This document shows, piece by piece, positions 48,361-58,787 of a DNA stretch of 64,000 bases; position 1 is the first letter of the stretch, and each line of letters opens with the position of its first letter. Origin of the DNA: Paraphysomonas bandaiensis (taxonomy: Eukaryota; Chrysophyceae). Where the stretch lies: contig CBFFRP010000143.1 of assembly GCA_965644295.1 (NCBI GenBank), positions 1-64,000 on the forward strand, written 5' to 3'. A program made the position numbers and the translations under genes. The notes under the pieces are model-generated. The model was not told the DNA's origin and did no database searches. It saw nothing but the letters and a program-made list of their open reading frames with translations.

Positions 48361-49044
48361 TTGTTTAGCGATAGAGCAGGAGGGTGTTTACCGGCATCCG
48401 TTCCTATGAAGCGCAAGGTGAACCAGGTCCTGAGCGCCCTCTCCCCTCCTGGGAGCACTACTAATGGTAGTTCATCCACAATGCCATCCCTTGCATCTTT
48501 GAGGGGCATTGTCAAGGCAGTCAAAGATTCCCAAGTTGAAACATTCCTGCTTTGCGTGGGATGTATATCCTGAACTGCGGAAGGAAGCGCTCTTTGATGT
48601 TTGCATTGAGGCTTCTACTTACGATCGTGCCTCAGAGGGTTATGGCGTTCCTGACCAGACTGGTTTTTGTGACAAGAAGGCTGTCATGGAAAGATTCCAC
48701 CTGACTGAGGGCAAGGTCGTCAAGGAATTATCAAAACAATTATCGCAGGCACCGTGGATCCATGGTAACAACGAAGTGTTGCAACAGCTACTCCGAAAGG
48801 GAGCTTTGAACCCATCTTTTGATTGGAGAACGGCTACATTGGGCAGTTGAAAGCATACCGTGCTGTTCTCCCAAATTCAGCTGTCATGGTGGGTCGATGC
48901 GTTCGGAGAGACTCGAAGCCACGGCTTGTCATGAAGATGCAGGAACCTCTGCAGGAAACTCTCAGGCATCCAGATTGTGTTGCTACTGCTGTGGCAGATA
49001 TCGGGAGTCTTTCCGATGACGACGAGGCATCCAACCAAGTCTGA
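48361..49044 (+). pseudogene. Decayed protein gene inside the inverted-repeat element
   Basis: Three overlapping plus-strand frames follow each other with single-base shifts. The first reads MKRKVNQVLSALSPPG and LASLRGIVKAVKD. The second reads FAWDVYPELRKEALFDVCIE, YGVPDQTGFCDKKAVMERFH and EGKVVKELSKQLSQAPWIHG. The third reads GYIGQLKAYRAVL, RRDSKPRLVMKMQEPLQETL and ends in an acidic SLSDDDEASNQV. Continuity across shifts points to one former gene with frameshifts at about 48525 and 48835. No known domain was recognised; it could be a transposon-encoded protein. Confidence 0.5.
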
Positions 49045-49739
49045 TGTCAGTGTGTGATTTGTTTATTTGCATCAGTGCCATTCACCATTCACCCACAGAA
49101 CTTGTTCTTGCCTAACATGGAAGTAGTAACTTAATATTTGGTATTAATATATTTATGTTATTAGCTCATGTTGATGGCTCTATTATGCATATGTCTATAT
49201 ATGAAATTTTATCATATTTACTGTAGACTGTCGATAGAGTGATCAATTAGAAAACACTTAGCAGTTAATTACATAGAGTGGTCAACTAGGAAACACATAG
49301 CAGTTAATTAGAATAATTTATATTGTGATCAACAAAGTTCAAGAATTTATTATCATAATTTAAAATAATAATTTATTAGAATTTCCAACAACTTTATACT
49401 TTCAGATATAGCTAGGTAGCATGTGCGGATTCACCAAAATTCCAGAGCATGGGTATGTCGTATGTCCAATGTCCATTGTGGCAGATATTATGTCAGCATA
49501 CCATAACTAGCCTTATAAAATAGATTGTATTTCTAGTGATACGCTATATTCACCAAATACAACACGAAATTAAGAAGTTGCGGTACCACTGATGGCAGTT
49601 AACTGAACATTACATAAACCTCGATCTTAATCTCTGGCCATTGCTTTTTTACTCAGTGATTCATTTACTCACTACTGACTTGACCTACTGCTGAATGAGA
49701 TAGGCGGTATAAACTAATACCTCTATCCCAATGCCGCGT

Positions 49740-50214
49740 TCGTGTAGTGGCCCATCACTAGCCCAGTATGTAGATCCAATCACTAACGATGGCACAATTC
49801 TAACTCCTGTGCAGTTTCTGTTGTGCACAGCGCAGCCATTCCCATTCGTGGCAGGGGTTATTCCACCAAGTACATTATTGAATGTTAACACCGAATGTAA
49901 GTATAAATCCATTGACAGGTCACTGCAAAAGCGTGTGAGAACGCCTCACACTCTCGGTATCATATTGTGCTCTATCCCTTCTCGATGCTTAGCACTCTGA
50001 TTGCCATGTAAAACGCTACTATAGCTTCATTAGGACCAAGGTGCTCCCTTGTATACCTAATACCCTCGTAACAACATTTTATGTCACTATCATGCACGTT
50101 AAATACAGAGAATGGTAGGGCTCCTGTATCATGACAACCCAGAGATTCCTCGTCGCTTTCAATCAGCTCAACGCTGTCAGGGTGACGTTGGTCGTCCACA
50201 CTCATTTTAAACAT
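49740..50214 (-). CDS. Possible two-exon gene inside the inverted-repeat element, unknown
   Basis: The minus-strand frame 49972-50214 (80 residues) begins MFKMSVDDQRHPDSVELIES, an acidic N-terminus, and continues with HLGPNEAIVAFYMAIRVLSI. The frame downstream (to about 49740) reads ITPATNGNGCAVHNRNCTGV and SLVIGSTYWASDGPLHERGI. Amino-acid composition looks protein-like, but I could not define a convincing splice pair, and there is no family match. It might be two fragments of a decayed gene. Confidence 0.3.
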
Positions 50215-50726
50215 AGTAAATAATAAGTTTCATTGTTTCATTTGTGCATCAATATCACTCTTGGGGAGCTGCAGACACTACAGTGAAATACCAGGTCATT
50301 GTGTGTAAGCTACCCTACACAATGCTACACAACGAATTACAAAAATCTGAGCACATCAGCGTATCAAGCACAGTTGAATTAGTCTAGTGGTTATGTCAGA
50401 TGTAATGTATGGAGCTCTCATGACGCGTCATGTAGGGATCATTCCATGATATGGTGTGTAAGTGACTTCCACCGACTGTGAAAACCTGCCATACTAACAT
50501 ACAAAAAAAACGGTTTCGACGAAATCCTTGAAAGCGTCCTCTCTTTGCCCGTCAATAACTTTACATCCAAATTATGAATGTCGATGATCAATTAGTATGA
50601 ATTGCAGCCCAGAGCAAGCCTGATCGATGGATAGTCTCGGCTGTCTGTTTGGTTTTGTGTGTGAAGAGTGACCGTTAAGAGAAAAACCCAAAAAAGTGCA
50701 AAAAAAGACTGCCATACTAACATACA

Positions 50727-51084
50727 GCTATCTGATCATCATAATCGTAGTCTTCTCGCTCTGTTGATATCTGCCACGCACTATGGAGAGATGCATGTAG
50801 AATGTTTCATCTGGAGAGAGGGTTAGTCTACTGAAGCATTACTTTCTACTAGTATATTTTCTACTATAATGTGTAAAGTAGTTCTAGAAAGTCCCCTTCT
50901 TGTTTCAATGGGCATACAGTAGTATGTTCTCTCGGATAGTACGATATATGCGTTGTTGTAATATGAATGATGTAGAGAAGCATCATATTTACATCGCTGT
51001 TTTATTGCTTTTTTCTAATCGGGGAAAAGTGTTTCCGGAACAGGAAGTATGGCACCGACAGCGACAGTGGGCATTACTTAAGTA
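50727..51084. other. Spacer, no gene seen
   Basis: No exon or domain recognised between the inverted-repeat element and the next repeat copy. Confidence 0.5.
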
Positions 51085-51485
51085 GTAAATAGGCGTCTAA
51101 GAGTCAGATCTAATAACTAATATAGCAAACTAATTTAACTAACTACTAGTGCTAACTCTGATATCCTACTATTTAACGCTACGAAAGCTCCTTGTGCGTC
51201 ACCGCAATCACCAAGGTGCAACCACTTACGCTCTATCACTTAAAGCAAACGCAGTGAGCAAACAGAATGTTGATATACCTGGCATCTGCTAACTTCAGGA
51301 CTTTTGAGTTCTTAAGGTAAACAGCCTGGATGCTTGACTTCAGCAGGCAGACCAATACCCGGATGTCCTTGAGGGGGGATCATTGCCGGATGCTTCCTTA
51401 TTCGTCAAGCCCAAAGACGTCTACACAAGTGACATTAATGTCCCTTGTACCACACAAGCATTTGGCTATGAGTGGGCAGAATGGC
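51085..51485 (-). repeat. SINE-like or truncated LINE copy, family member 3 (longest)
   Basis: About 400 bp. It shares the LINE 3' tail and a mutated hairpin (51190-51209) with the coding LINE. It also shares a body (TTGACTTCAGCA, CCAAAGACGTCTACACAA, CATTTGGCTATGA) with 37887-38225. It has an extra 70-bp or so stretch (about 51240-51310) relative to that copy. Confidence 0.6.
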
Positions 51486-51910
51486 AGTAAGTAATATGCT
51501 GACTATATGGTATTAATTAAGTACATACTCTCAACAAGTTCTTTGAATGTAATGTATAATATTGGAAGCACTTGTACATACATACACAGTCACACCATAG
51601 GGGCAAGGGTCAGTATAAATTAATAGTGTTTACAGTCACGGTAGCACGGTACAGGGTCGAAGACTCCCCCTCTCTCTGTGTGTGTGTCTCACATGTCCCT
51701 TATTCCTTAGATATTCAAAGGAGCGCATAGCATAACACAGTAAGCAGCAAACAATGCATGGTAGAAGACATTTGGTACTCTAGTTAGTTACACATATGAG
51801 AACAGGGATGATAATACTTTCAACATTCTTCGCGATATCAATTGCGCTACTCAAGGTAAACGGTTGCATGTTCACAGAAACGTATATATATATGAAACAA
51901 TGGCGTCATA
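51486..51910. other. Spacer with a short GT-rich tract
   Basis: Contains a CT/GT simple repeat near 51668-51690. It should include the 3' UTR of the DUF202 gene. No exon recognised. Confidence 0.5.
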
Positions 51911-52542
51911 CTACTTCTCCCATTGCTGGGTCCCGGTTACTATTATTCCAAACAAAAACAGTAGCATGACTGCAATTGGAAGTGGAGCATTACTTATACG
52001 ACCAAATTTCTGAGGAGGCTCGGGGGTCATCAGCAGATTCTTAATGCTTATATAGTGATTGTATCCCAGGGCGGTAATCAACGCTCCAATTATTAAGAAC
52101 CCAAAGAACGCTATTTTGACTGCAACATTGCCAAAGGGTGACGTTCCAGACAACACAAGAAACGCAAAAAATGTCCGAATGTAGGCAAGGCCTGTTCGTT
52201 GCCATGCAAGCCAATTTCTTTCATTCCCCAAATCTGCAGATAACCTTGTCATTCGGAACATTGCATCCATTGTGTTATTTTTCGATGTCGACTCGCCTTT
52301 TGTCACAGGACCAACATTTTGAGACGGTTTTGTGACAGGTTTGCTTTCGCTACGGCTCTCTGTACTAACTATTTCCTTACACGTCAATGCTATAGCATCG
52401 CGTTTCTTTTTTAAAATTTGAACCTATACAGATATAATCAATTCATCCACACCGATAAGAATAGACTTACCTTCTTTTCTTCTAAGTGAATGAGGTTCTC
52501 TAGCTCTATAATTTCCTGGTCGTTATCTACCGCATCTACCAT
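51911..52542 (-). CDS. DUF202 (YidH/VTC1-type) small membrane protein, two exons
   Basis: Exon 1 is 52471-52542 (MVDAVDNDQEIIELENLIHL) and exon 2 is 51911-52423; 585 nt in phase give 194 residues. The first 75 residues are soluble and charged, with a short helix and a Ser/Thr/Lys-rich linker. The DUF202 signature follows: LSADLGNERNWLAWQRTGLA, then TFFAFLVLSG, VAVKIAFFGFLIIGALITAL (membrane span 2) and PLPIAVMLLFLFGIIVTG (span 3). In bacteria DUF202 proteins are uncharacterised; in fungi the domain is the membrane anchor of vacuolar polyphosphate polymerase (VTC). No SPX or TTM catalytic domain is attached here, so a VTC1-like subunit or an unrelated DUF202 protein are both possible. It starts head to head with the HERP-like gene. 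Confidence 0.85.
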
Positions 52543-53186
52543 CACCAACAGATAATATTAAAATGAAATACAGTCCAACAACGTTAATGAGTGGCGGCGT
52601 GATAAGGCATATCCATAATTGATGTCAGCGTGTTTGAGATTGGATAGAGCAGTATTAGTAAATGAGTAGAGCATTTGGTAAACGACACACGTATCCATAT
52701 ATACCCCGTACACTCACGTCTCCTGTCTCCTGGTGGTGTCATTGATTGGACGCAATACATACTACAGACACACATCTACGTACTGTATATGTATACCAGT
52801 ATACTGTGGTATATATTGTACTCTGATGTTTTTCAGTATTCGGTATTATATACTGTACCGGTTTGTTCGTAGTCTTGCTGTGCATGTAAATTCGTACGAA
52901 AATTCGTATTGTATAGCTATACCGTATACAGCATAGTCCTGAAGGTATACAGAGCAGTGTGTATGTCTCCACGTGTACTGTACAGCAGTATATATAAATG
53001 TTCGAGATCGAGTATACGATTCATCATAGAAATATAGTAAAGAGCACTGGGAGCGAGTCAGTGTTTGTGGGCTCAACAGCATCGTCAGAATCCTCGTAGG
53101 CATAACATCTAGTTACCTATCTGCTGCACTGGACACATCCTTCTCTCTATATATATATATATCGATAGTTCCATTGAGGGACACAC
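52543..53186. promoter_or_regulatory. Divergent promoter interval between DUF202 and HERP-like genes
   Basis: Both flanking genes start here and run outward. The stretch is AT-rich, with an alternating TA tract at about 53148-53162, some 25 bp upstream of the HERP-like ATG. I found no recognisable ER-stress or other factor element that I could defend. Confidence 0.4.
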
Positions 53187-54249
53187 ATGAGTGCCTCCAT
53201 CGAATCCTTCACCACCATAACTGTGAAACACGTGTACAACAAGGATGCTGGTCATGTTAAGATATCTTTACCTAGGAACTCACGTGTATGTGATGTGAAG
53301 CGGATGATTCAGATAGAAGATGAGATGCATCCGGACCCTCTGCAACAGAAACTCATATTTAAAGGAAAGATTCCATCCGATCAAGAATTTCTGTGTGATG
53401 TACTTCGCATTGTAAGTGACTGTCTGTGTAGATGAATTTGGCACGCTTCATGTGTACGTCTGAATAATTATTTTGTGCATATTCAGGCTGAGCAGTCGAC
53501 AGAGGATTCGCCAGTGTTTCACCTTGTTATATCCGCAACGACTACTTCTGGAGAGAAGGATGACAAGCGCTCACCCAATGGAGCAGGTGTAGGGGTAGTC
53601 TTTGATCCATGCAGTGTACAGGCAGCTGAGGCTTGGCTCTCCAGTGCCGGGCCCGATGAACAGCACAGTGTGCTGCACCGATCAGCAAGAACTACGTTAC
53701 TTGCGGCCAAAGCCGCACTTCAGCATGAGCAAGGAGAAAATTTGCCACCGGATGGTAATGAGCAAGATGCTAGGCAGCAGCCAATGCAACAACAACAACA
53801 ACAGGACCCCATACCGGCGGTATTCAATTTTAGGGTGCTGACGCGAATCGCCCTTTCAGTCTTGCTTATCGGGCGCAATTTCTCAATCCCTACCCAAGTT
53901 ATAGGTAAATTATATTGTACTCATTTCTCATATATTTTACCTACCTTCCCTTAATGTAGCTGGACTGCTGTACTACTTGTATGAGACAGGATGGATGGGG
54001 CATCTCACCCAGTGGGGCATGCGCGCTGCTGGATATGGTGTGGGAAATGGGAGGCGAGAGGGAAGTGAAGGGGCTGTACAGTGGGTAGCCAGTATACGTC
54101 CGGGAGTACCACGATTGGGTGGTCCAGTGATGGACTTATTAGCACTACTATCTGCATTCTTTTTGAGTCTTTTTCCGAGGTAAGTGTTTCATTGCAGAGC
54201 GATATATGCTAAACATTTTTCTGTGCGTAATAGTTGGCATCCGGAGTAG
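53187..54249 (+). CDS. HERPUD: HERP-like ubiquitin-domain ER membrane protein, four exons
   Basis: Exons 53187-53411, 53487-53904, 53960-54179 and 54234-54249 join in phase to 879 nt (292 residues). Residues about 10-90 are an N-terminal ubiquitin-like domain (VYNKDAGHVKISLPRNSRVC, LQQKLIFKGKIPSD). Then comes a Ser/Ala and Gln-rich linker with a QQQQQQ tract, and a C-terminal hydrophobic hairpin typical of HERP: VLTRIALSVLLIGRNFSIPT and DLLALLSAFFLSLFP separated by a short loop region with GLLYYLYETG. HERP proteins sit in the ER membrane with both ends cytosolic and support HRD1-dependent ER-associated degradation. The final exon encodes only SWHPE-stop. The UBL-plus-hairpin layout and length support the call; primary sequence match is moderate. 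Confidence 0.75.
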
Positions 54250-55738
54250 CCATATACAATGTCAACTAGTTTGAAACAGTGGTGCCGAATAAGTTTCCAG
54301 ACTTTTTATCTTCGTCTTCTTTTTCTGAATTGGAACAGGAGAAAATATGTAAATATGTTAGAAGTAGAATTTTATTTTGTAAAATGCTTCCGTAATCGAA
54401 TAAAAATGGTACTCACCTTATATATTGCCAACAGCGACATCACGGTTTCGACGCTTTACAAGATATAGATCTCGTCATTTCGTGTGCGCTAGATATTATA
54501 CAAATTGTCCCCAAGGATTTCTAGCATAGATCATATATCGTCATTGCTGAGTTCTGCTATTTTAGAGCAATGAAAGCTGTAGTCCAAAGATATTTGACTT
54601 ATGACTGTTAGTAGAAGAACATAGAATTGGCTAACTGTATTATGAGAACTAATGTCATAATAGTGTTGAGTTTTGCTGTTTGTGAGCAATTAAAAGCTGT
54701 AGTTTCTACAGTATTTGAATTACAACCGTTACTCAAAGAATACAGAAGTAACAAACCGTATTATGAGAACCAATGATAAATGATATGATAGCTATTAGAG
54801 ATGCAGTCCGAATACTGGTTCAGGTATGAGAGAAGCTTGAGGATTTAGTCAACGTAGAACGAGTTCTTTACTTCTGTGTTGCTATAAATAATATGAGTGT
54901 TTATTCGCTGTCTGATGAATGCGTTAATAGTTAGTCGTGCTCGCGCTTCCAAGCACATATTGAAGTCCTGTAGTAACGCATGTAGTAACGCACTATAGCC
55001 ACGTAAGTAGGACACGCGAGATGCCACGTGGTCACATTGCCCCTCCCCTCTTAGGTTGAAATTTTTGTGAATCCCGATCCGGCGCCTACATATGCCAACA
55101 GAACTAGGTGTGACGTAGCTATCAGAATGAAGACGATCCGGATGAACTCATGGAATATATATCATATGGAAGGAAATAGTCAAAGTAGAGTGTGTAAGCC
55201 TAATAAGTCACAGACTTATGGAAATTTTCGGGCCAAAATCATCATCTACTAGTACCATGTTGCTAGTATTCTCCTCAGAATGAACGAAAAATGTATTAGG
55301 TAGTTGTCATAACGGTAGGTGCGGAGAGTGAGAAGATATTTCATCGATAAGACTCGCTTTTAGAGCTCTTGTGGTACCAGTGTGTGAACTGGATAGGAGC
55401 TACATAAGTAAGACGATGAGAATCCGGTAGGTCCAACTCATCATACCAAACATCGCCATATATTTGCAAATCAACGTATGCGAAATCACCAGGTTGAAAC
55501 AGAGTCATCGGTTGCCTGCGAATATCTGATATATATTTCTTAGCACCTTCAGATGAATAAGTAAGATGGTATAGATATCTTTAGCTGGAGCAAAACTCAG
55601 CATAAGGTGGTATCGAGTCAAAGAGATCCTTACTATAAGGCACTTCTCTAACATCACCATCATCTTGGAAACGCACACAGTAAAAGTCATAGTAGATCTC
55701 ACGTCGCTATCGCCGTCGCTATATTGATAGTCTTATTA
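54250..55738. other. Intergenic with a short tandem repeat family
   Basis: Two ~115-bp related units (about 54541-54655 and 54662-54775) share GAGTTCTGCT, GAGCAAT and AAAGCTGTAGT. They resemble DNA just outside the hAT right end at 24414-24530. The rest (to 55738) shows no exon; plus-strand open frames are short and without signal. Confidence 0.5.
54541..54775. repeat. Two diverged ~115-bp tandem units, dispersed repeat
   Basis: Unit 1 reads GAGTTCTGCTATTTTAGAGC and unit 2 GAGTTTTGCTGTTTGTGAGC; both continue with AAAGCTGTAGT and end near TATTATGAGAAC. A third relative follows the hAT terminus at 24414 and, through the 880-bp duplication, again at 33900. Origin unknown. Confidence 0.6.
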
Positions 55739-56505
55739 TCTAGCTATAGGCGTTAAAAATCTGCACCAATGTATTTAGACCTCTACCCATAACTAATCAG
55801 CACAAACTCTATTATCCTACTATTTAGCGAGTTACAGAAGCTGCTTGTGCGTCGCCGCAAGCACCAAGGTGCGACCACTTCCGTTCTTAATGTTGATTGT
55901 GAGGCTCGCCTTGATCGTGTGATCAGGGTGGTCTCCCCTTGGGATGACACTCCCCTGGGATTTTGTGGAGGTACAGGGTTGGAATGTGGCGCTGTCTCAG
56001 TGCACCGTTTGGGCCTCGGGCACAGGTAAAGTTGCCGGAGACGGCGTTTATGTCGAGGTCCTGAGGGTTTCTTGAGGGACGGTGATATGTTCCTGTGGGT
56101 ATGATTGGTGGGGTTCGTGTGTGCGGTGGACGGTGGTGGTCCAGTCTCGGGTTGTCTGCGGACTCCTAGTAATCGTAGTACCCTTTGGCGCTTCCATGGC
56201 TGACTAAGTTTCTGACGCGGTCGCGGGAGTAGCCTAGGGGGTACTTTGTGTAGGGTAATATAGCTGCGACTGCGAACTTGGATCATGAGCTTCGCCGCAG
56301 CAAAAAGCGGGAGAAGCAGACTGATGACCGCTACCTCAAGGTTGCGCAGACTTTGAGGTGTCAGGGACTCATGGATGTGATCTCCAAAATCCATCACGAG
56401 TTGAGCTGTGGTGATTAAGGGGCTCCAGGCCCTACTGGAGGGCCTCTGCAGCGCATTGGTGGTCCAGTGGGGTAGATCCTGATCTCTCAATATCACTTGG
56501 AGCAC
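55739..56505 (-). mobile_element. 3' fragment of another copy of the SET-LINE family
   Basis: The minus-strand frame (55783-56505) aligns with the C-terminal 250 residues of the LINE protein: DLPHWTTNALQRPSSRAW, VMDFGDHIHESLTPQSLRNL, LLLPLFAAAKLMIQVRSRSY and QKLSQPWKRQRVLRLLGVRR. The 3' hairpin is present (55843-55862), and the element end is CTAGCTATAGGCGTTAA. Small in-frame losses distinguish it from the full copy. It is 5' truncated at about 56510, the usual fate of LINE insertions. Confidence 0.88.
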
Positions 56506-57344
56506 GTTTTTGTGTCTTCGTCGCTATCACATGTTATTTATGATTATGCAAAGCCATTTTGTATGCTGTGTCACGATCTCCTGAAATTAGTTATTCATCA
56601 ATGACAGAAGCGCGCATCATTTGGCCTGAGTAGTGCTGAAACTGTACAAGAGAGTGACGATGTAAGATCGTACTAGAAATGGTAGGTGTAGTAGAGATAA
56701 AATGAGCTGGTGAATGACAATAAATAATGAATGATATCTCTTATAATTTATAATTTTCTGCTTAAAGTGTTTATCTAAGCTTTCTTACTAAGTTCATCTA
56801 CTATGTAATCATGTCGTTATCCGTTATCTGACAGCAATCGTAGTAGTGAAACTAAAATATATTTAATGTTGACCGTATAAGATCGTGGTATCAATGGTTG
56901 TATGGAAATGATTGGTAGTTGGGACAACATGAATTTGGCGATTGGTATATTGATCATAAGTTTATTATATGCTACCATAAGTTTCTTACTTTTCAGTTAT
57001 GTCAATTTCCATCAGTCATGATGGATGGAACATGTCTAGGGCATGTGTGTAGTATAGAACATGAAATCAGACGGGAAAAATTGACTGATAATAATTAAAC
57101 GTTAATTTTAATCATATAGACCATTTTATCTGAGAAAGCAAAAATGAAAAACTTGAAGTACAATTGGGTCTGTAATGGTAGCCCCGACATTGCCAATACT
57201 ATCTTGTAAATAACACCATTAGCATACAGACTCAAAATATTATTGGAGCCATAGCATGTCCAATAGACTATTTACACAATTTCACAACTTTATGTAAATC
57301 GACTTCCCGCTCGAGTCACATACACATAAGTGGAGTGCACAGCT
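56506..57344. other. Spacer with a dispersed repeat and no gene
   Basis: The part at about 56650-56770 (GATGTAAGATCGTACTAGAAATGG, AATTTATAATTTTCTGC) matches DNA at 24555-24670 beyond the hAT terminus, so it belongs to the same dispersed family. The rest is AT-rich 3' flank of the following minus-strand gene. Confidence 0.5.
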
Positions 57345-58283
57345 TTAGTACTTGTGCATTAGCAAAAACTCCTCCAGTGATGAAACTAACGCCTGTTCCA
57401 CTTCCGGAACGCTCAGTATTGCAAACGCGATCCAGAGGGCATATTTGTTGATCCGAAAAGATGTTCGCAGGACGTAGACGGCAGAGAGTTTAGCGAAAAA
57501 CATGATCGTGCAACAATTGAGGCGTATGTGATAAATGCTGAAGAGTAGGCACGTTGTGTACCAAAATGCATGTGATATCTCCGTTATAAGACTTTTTCGG
57601 TAAAGGGTCATCAGAAAAGCGGAAGATTGTATAGCAATAAAGGTATTGAAGCCTAAATCACAGAGTCTATCGTGCGGCTGAAGGTGACTGGCCAGTGCGG
57701 AAAACTGGTAAAAGGCGTAAAACCGAAGAACTGCAGTGATATCAGAAGAATGCTTATCATTAACCCGGACAGTGGTAACACCATCTTTTGAACCATAGCG
57801 CTGGGTTATTTTATCCGCAGCTACGTGGTGTGCGAGAACCAAAGCTGGTAGCAAAATTCGTTCCCAAATGGTACCCTGAAAAGGGCGGAAACAGCCGAAC
57901 AAATACACAGATAAACACCGCGTTGAAAACACGATCGCATGAAGTCTGTACTCTTCCCAGATAATCATTGGTCTGTTAATGATGCGGTGTTTGATGACAT
58001 GGAATATCAAGGAACTAGTCGACAGGAGTATGTGAACGGCTATAGTTAAGTGGTCGAATAACCTGCCATCAAAACCAAGAGTGCCCGTAGTAGGATACAC
58101 CCACAAGTAACGGTATATAAAGCTGCATAAGCTCAATATACCAAGCACTTTATGGACCTGAAAGTTGTCCTCATTAGTGAATAACTTGGAGAGAGTTTTC
58201 TTGAGCACTCCATCAGGTAAACTATGAGTCCACTCTTGATATCCTCTCCTCTCTTTCGCTGAATTATGCTCCACTGTAGCCAT
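57345..58283 (-). CDS. Multi-pass membrane protein of unknown function, single exon
   Basis: 312 residues, no intron. After a soluble N-terminus of about 35 residues come repeated hydrophobic stretches: VLGILSLCSFIYRYLWVYP, LTIAVHILLSTSSLIFHVI, LHAIVFSTRCLSVYLFGCF, ILLPALVLAHHVAADKI, FNTFIAIQSSAFLMTLYR, HAFWYTTCLLFSIYHIRLNC and YALWIAFAILSVPEV. His and Arg residues sit near membrane edges (HKVLG, HILLS, FHVIKHR, IIWEEYRLH, LAHHVAADK), a pattern of some membrane-bound metal-binding or lipid enzymes, but no complete histidine-box set is present. I do not recognise a named family. It is divergent from the kinesin gene. Confidence 0.75.
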   Translation of the reverse strand: MATVEHNSAKERRGYQEWTHSLPDGVLKKTLSKLFTNEDNFQVHKVLGILSLCSFIYRYLWVYPTTGTLGFDGRLFDHLTIAVHILLSTSSLIFHVIKHRIINRPMIIWEEYRLHAIVFSTRCLSVYLFGCFRPFQGTIWERILLPALVLAHHVAADKITQRYGSKDGVTTVRVNDKHSSDITAVLRFYAFYQFSALASHLQPHDRLCDLGFNTFIAIQSSAFLMTLYRKSLITEISHAFWYTTCLLFSIYHIRLNCCTIMFFAKLSAVYVLRTSFRINKYALWIAFAILSVPEVEQALVSSLEEFLLMHKY

Positions 58284-58787
58284 AATGGTTAAGTAATTGC
58301 AAAGGATATTGGATTCTTTCTATAAAAGCTGATTCGTGAATAGATGACGATAATGAGGCTGGCTTTAGTAGTCAACTGTCGTCATGCATGTATGAGTATG
58401 TATGTATATGTACACTGCAAGTCTAGAAGTATACCCCCCTCCAACAAAAATTTGTCGCCAACAGCCATTCAATCGACCTGTAGATTGTGAGGGAAACTTC
58501 CCGCTAAAACTACTGGTTTTTATTGCTGTAGTCCATGACCGTACTACAGTGCATATACAGCAGAAATACTGTGAGGGGTGGCGGAGAATAACTCGCTGTA
58601 TTCCTATGGTATTACACACTGTATTTCACAAGTGACCGTTAGAAATAGTTGATATCTATGTCTCAACACACCAAGTAGCAACTGAGTAGTTCAGGAGGTC
58701 GACCGCTATCTATGTGCTCCTAAAGAGAGGACTGCACAATAAATAGAAAGCCTCAAGTTCATAGTAATAGAGGTGTTGCTAATAGTT
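58284..58787. promoter_or_regulatory. Divergent promoter interval between the membrane protein and kinesin genes
   Basis: About 500 bp between two starts facing outward. No gene or defined element is visible inside. Confidence 0.4.

Larger units (their letters stand above)
47823..50726. mobile_element. Putative DNA transposon or composite with doubled terminal inverted repeats
   Basis: A 24-bp sequence at 47823-47846 is exactly inverted at 50480-50503. An 18-bp core (TGTATGTTAGTATGGCAG) recurs at 47865-47882, and its inverse at 50709-50726. There are thus two repeats in one orientation at the left and two in the other at the right, enclosing about 2.6-2.9 kb. No target-site duplication was seen for any pairing. 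The interior has broken plus-strand frames (48361-49044) and a minus-strand frame pair (49740-50214), none with a transposase motif I recognise. Confidence 0.6.
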
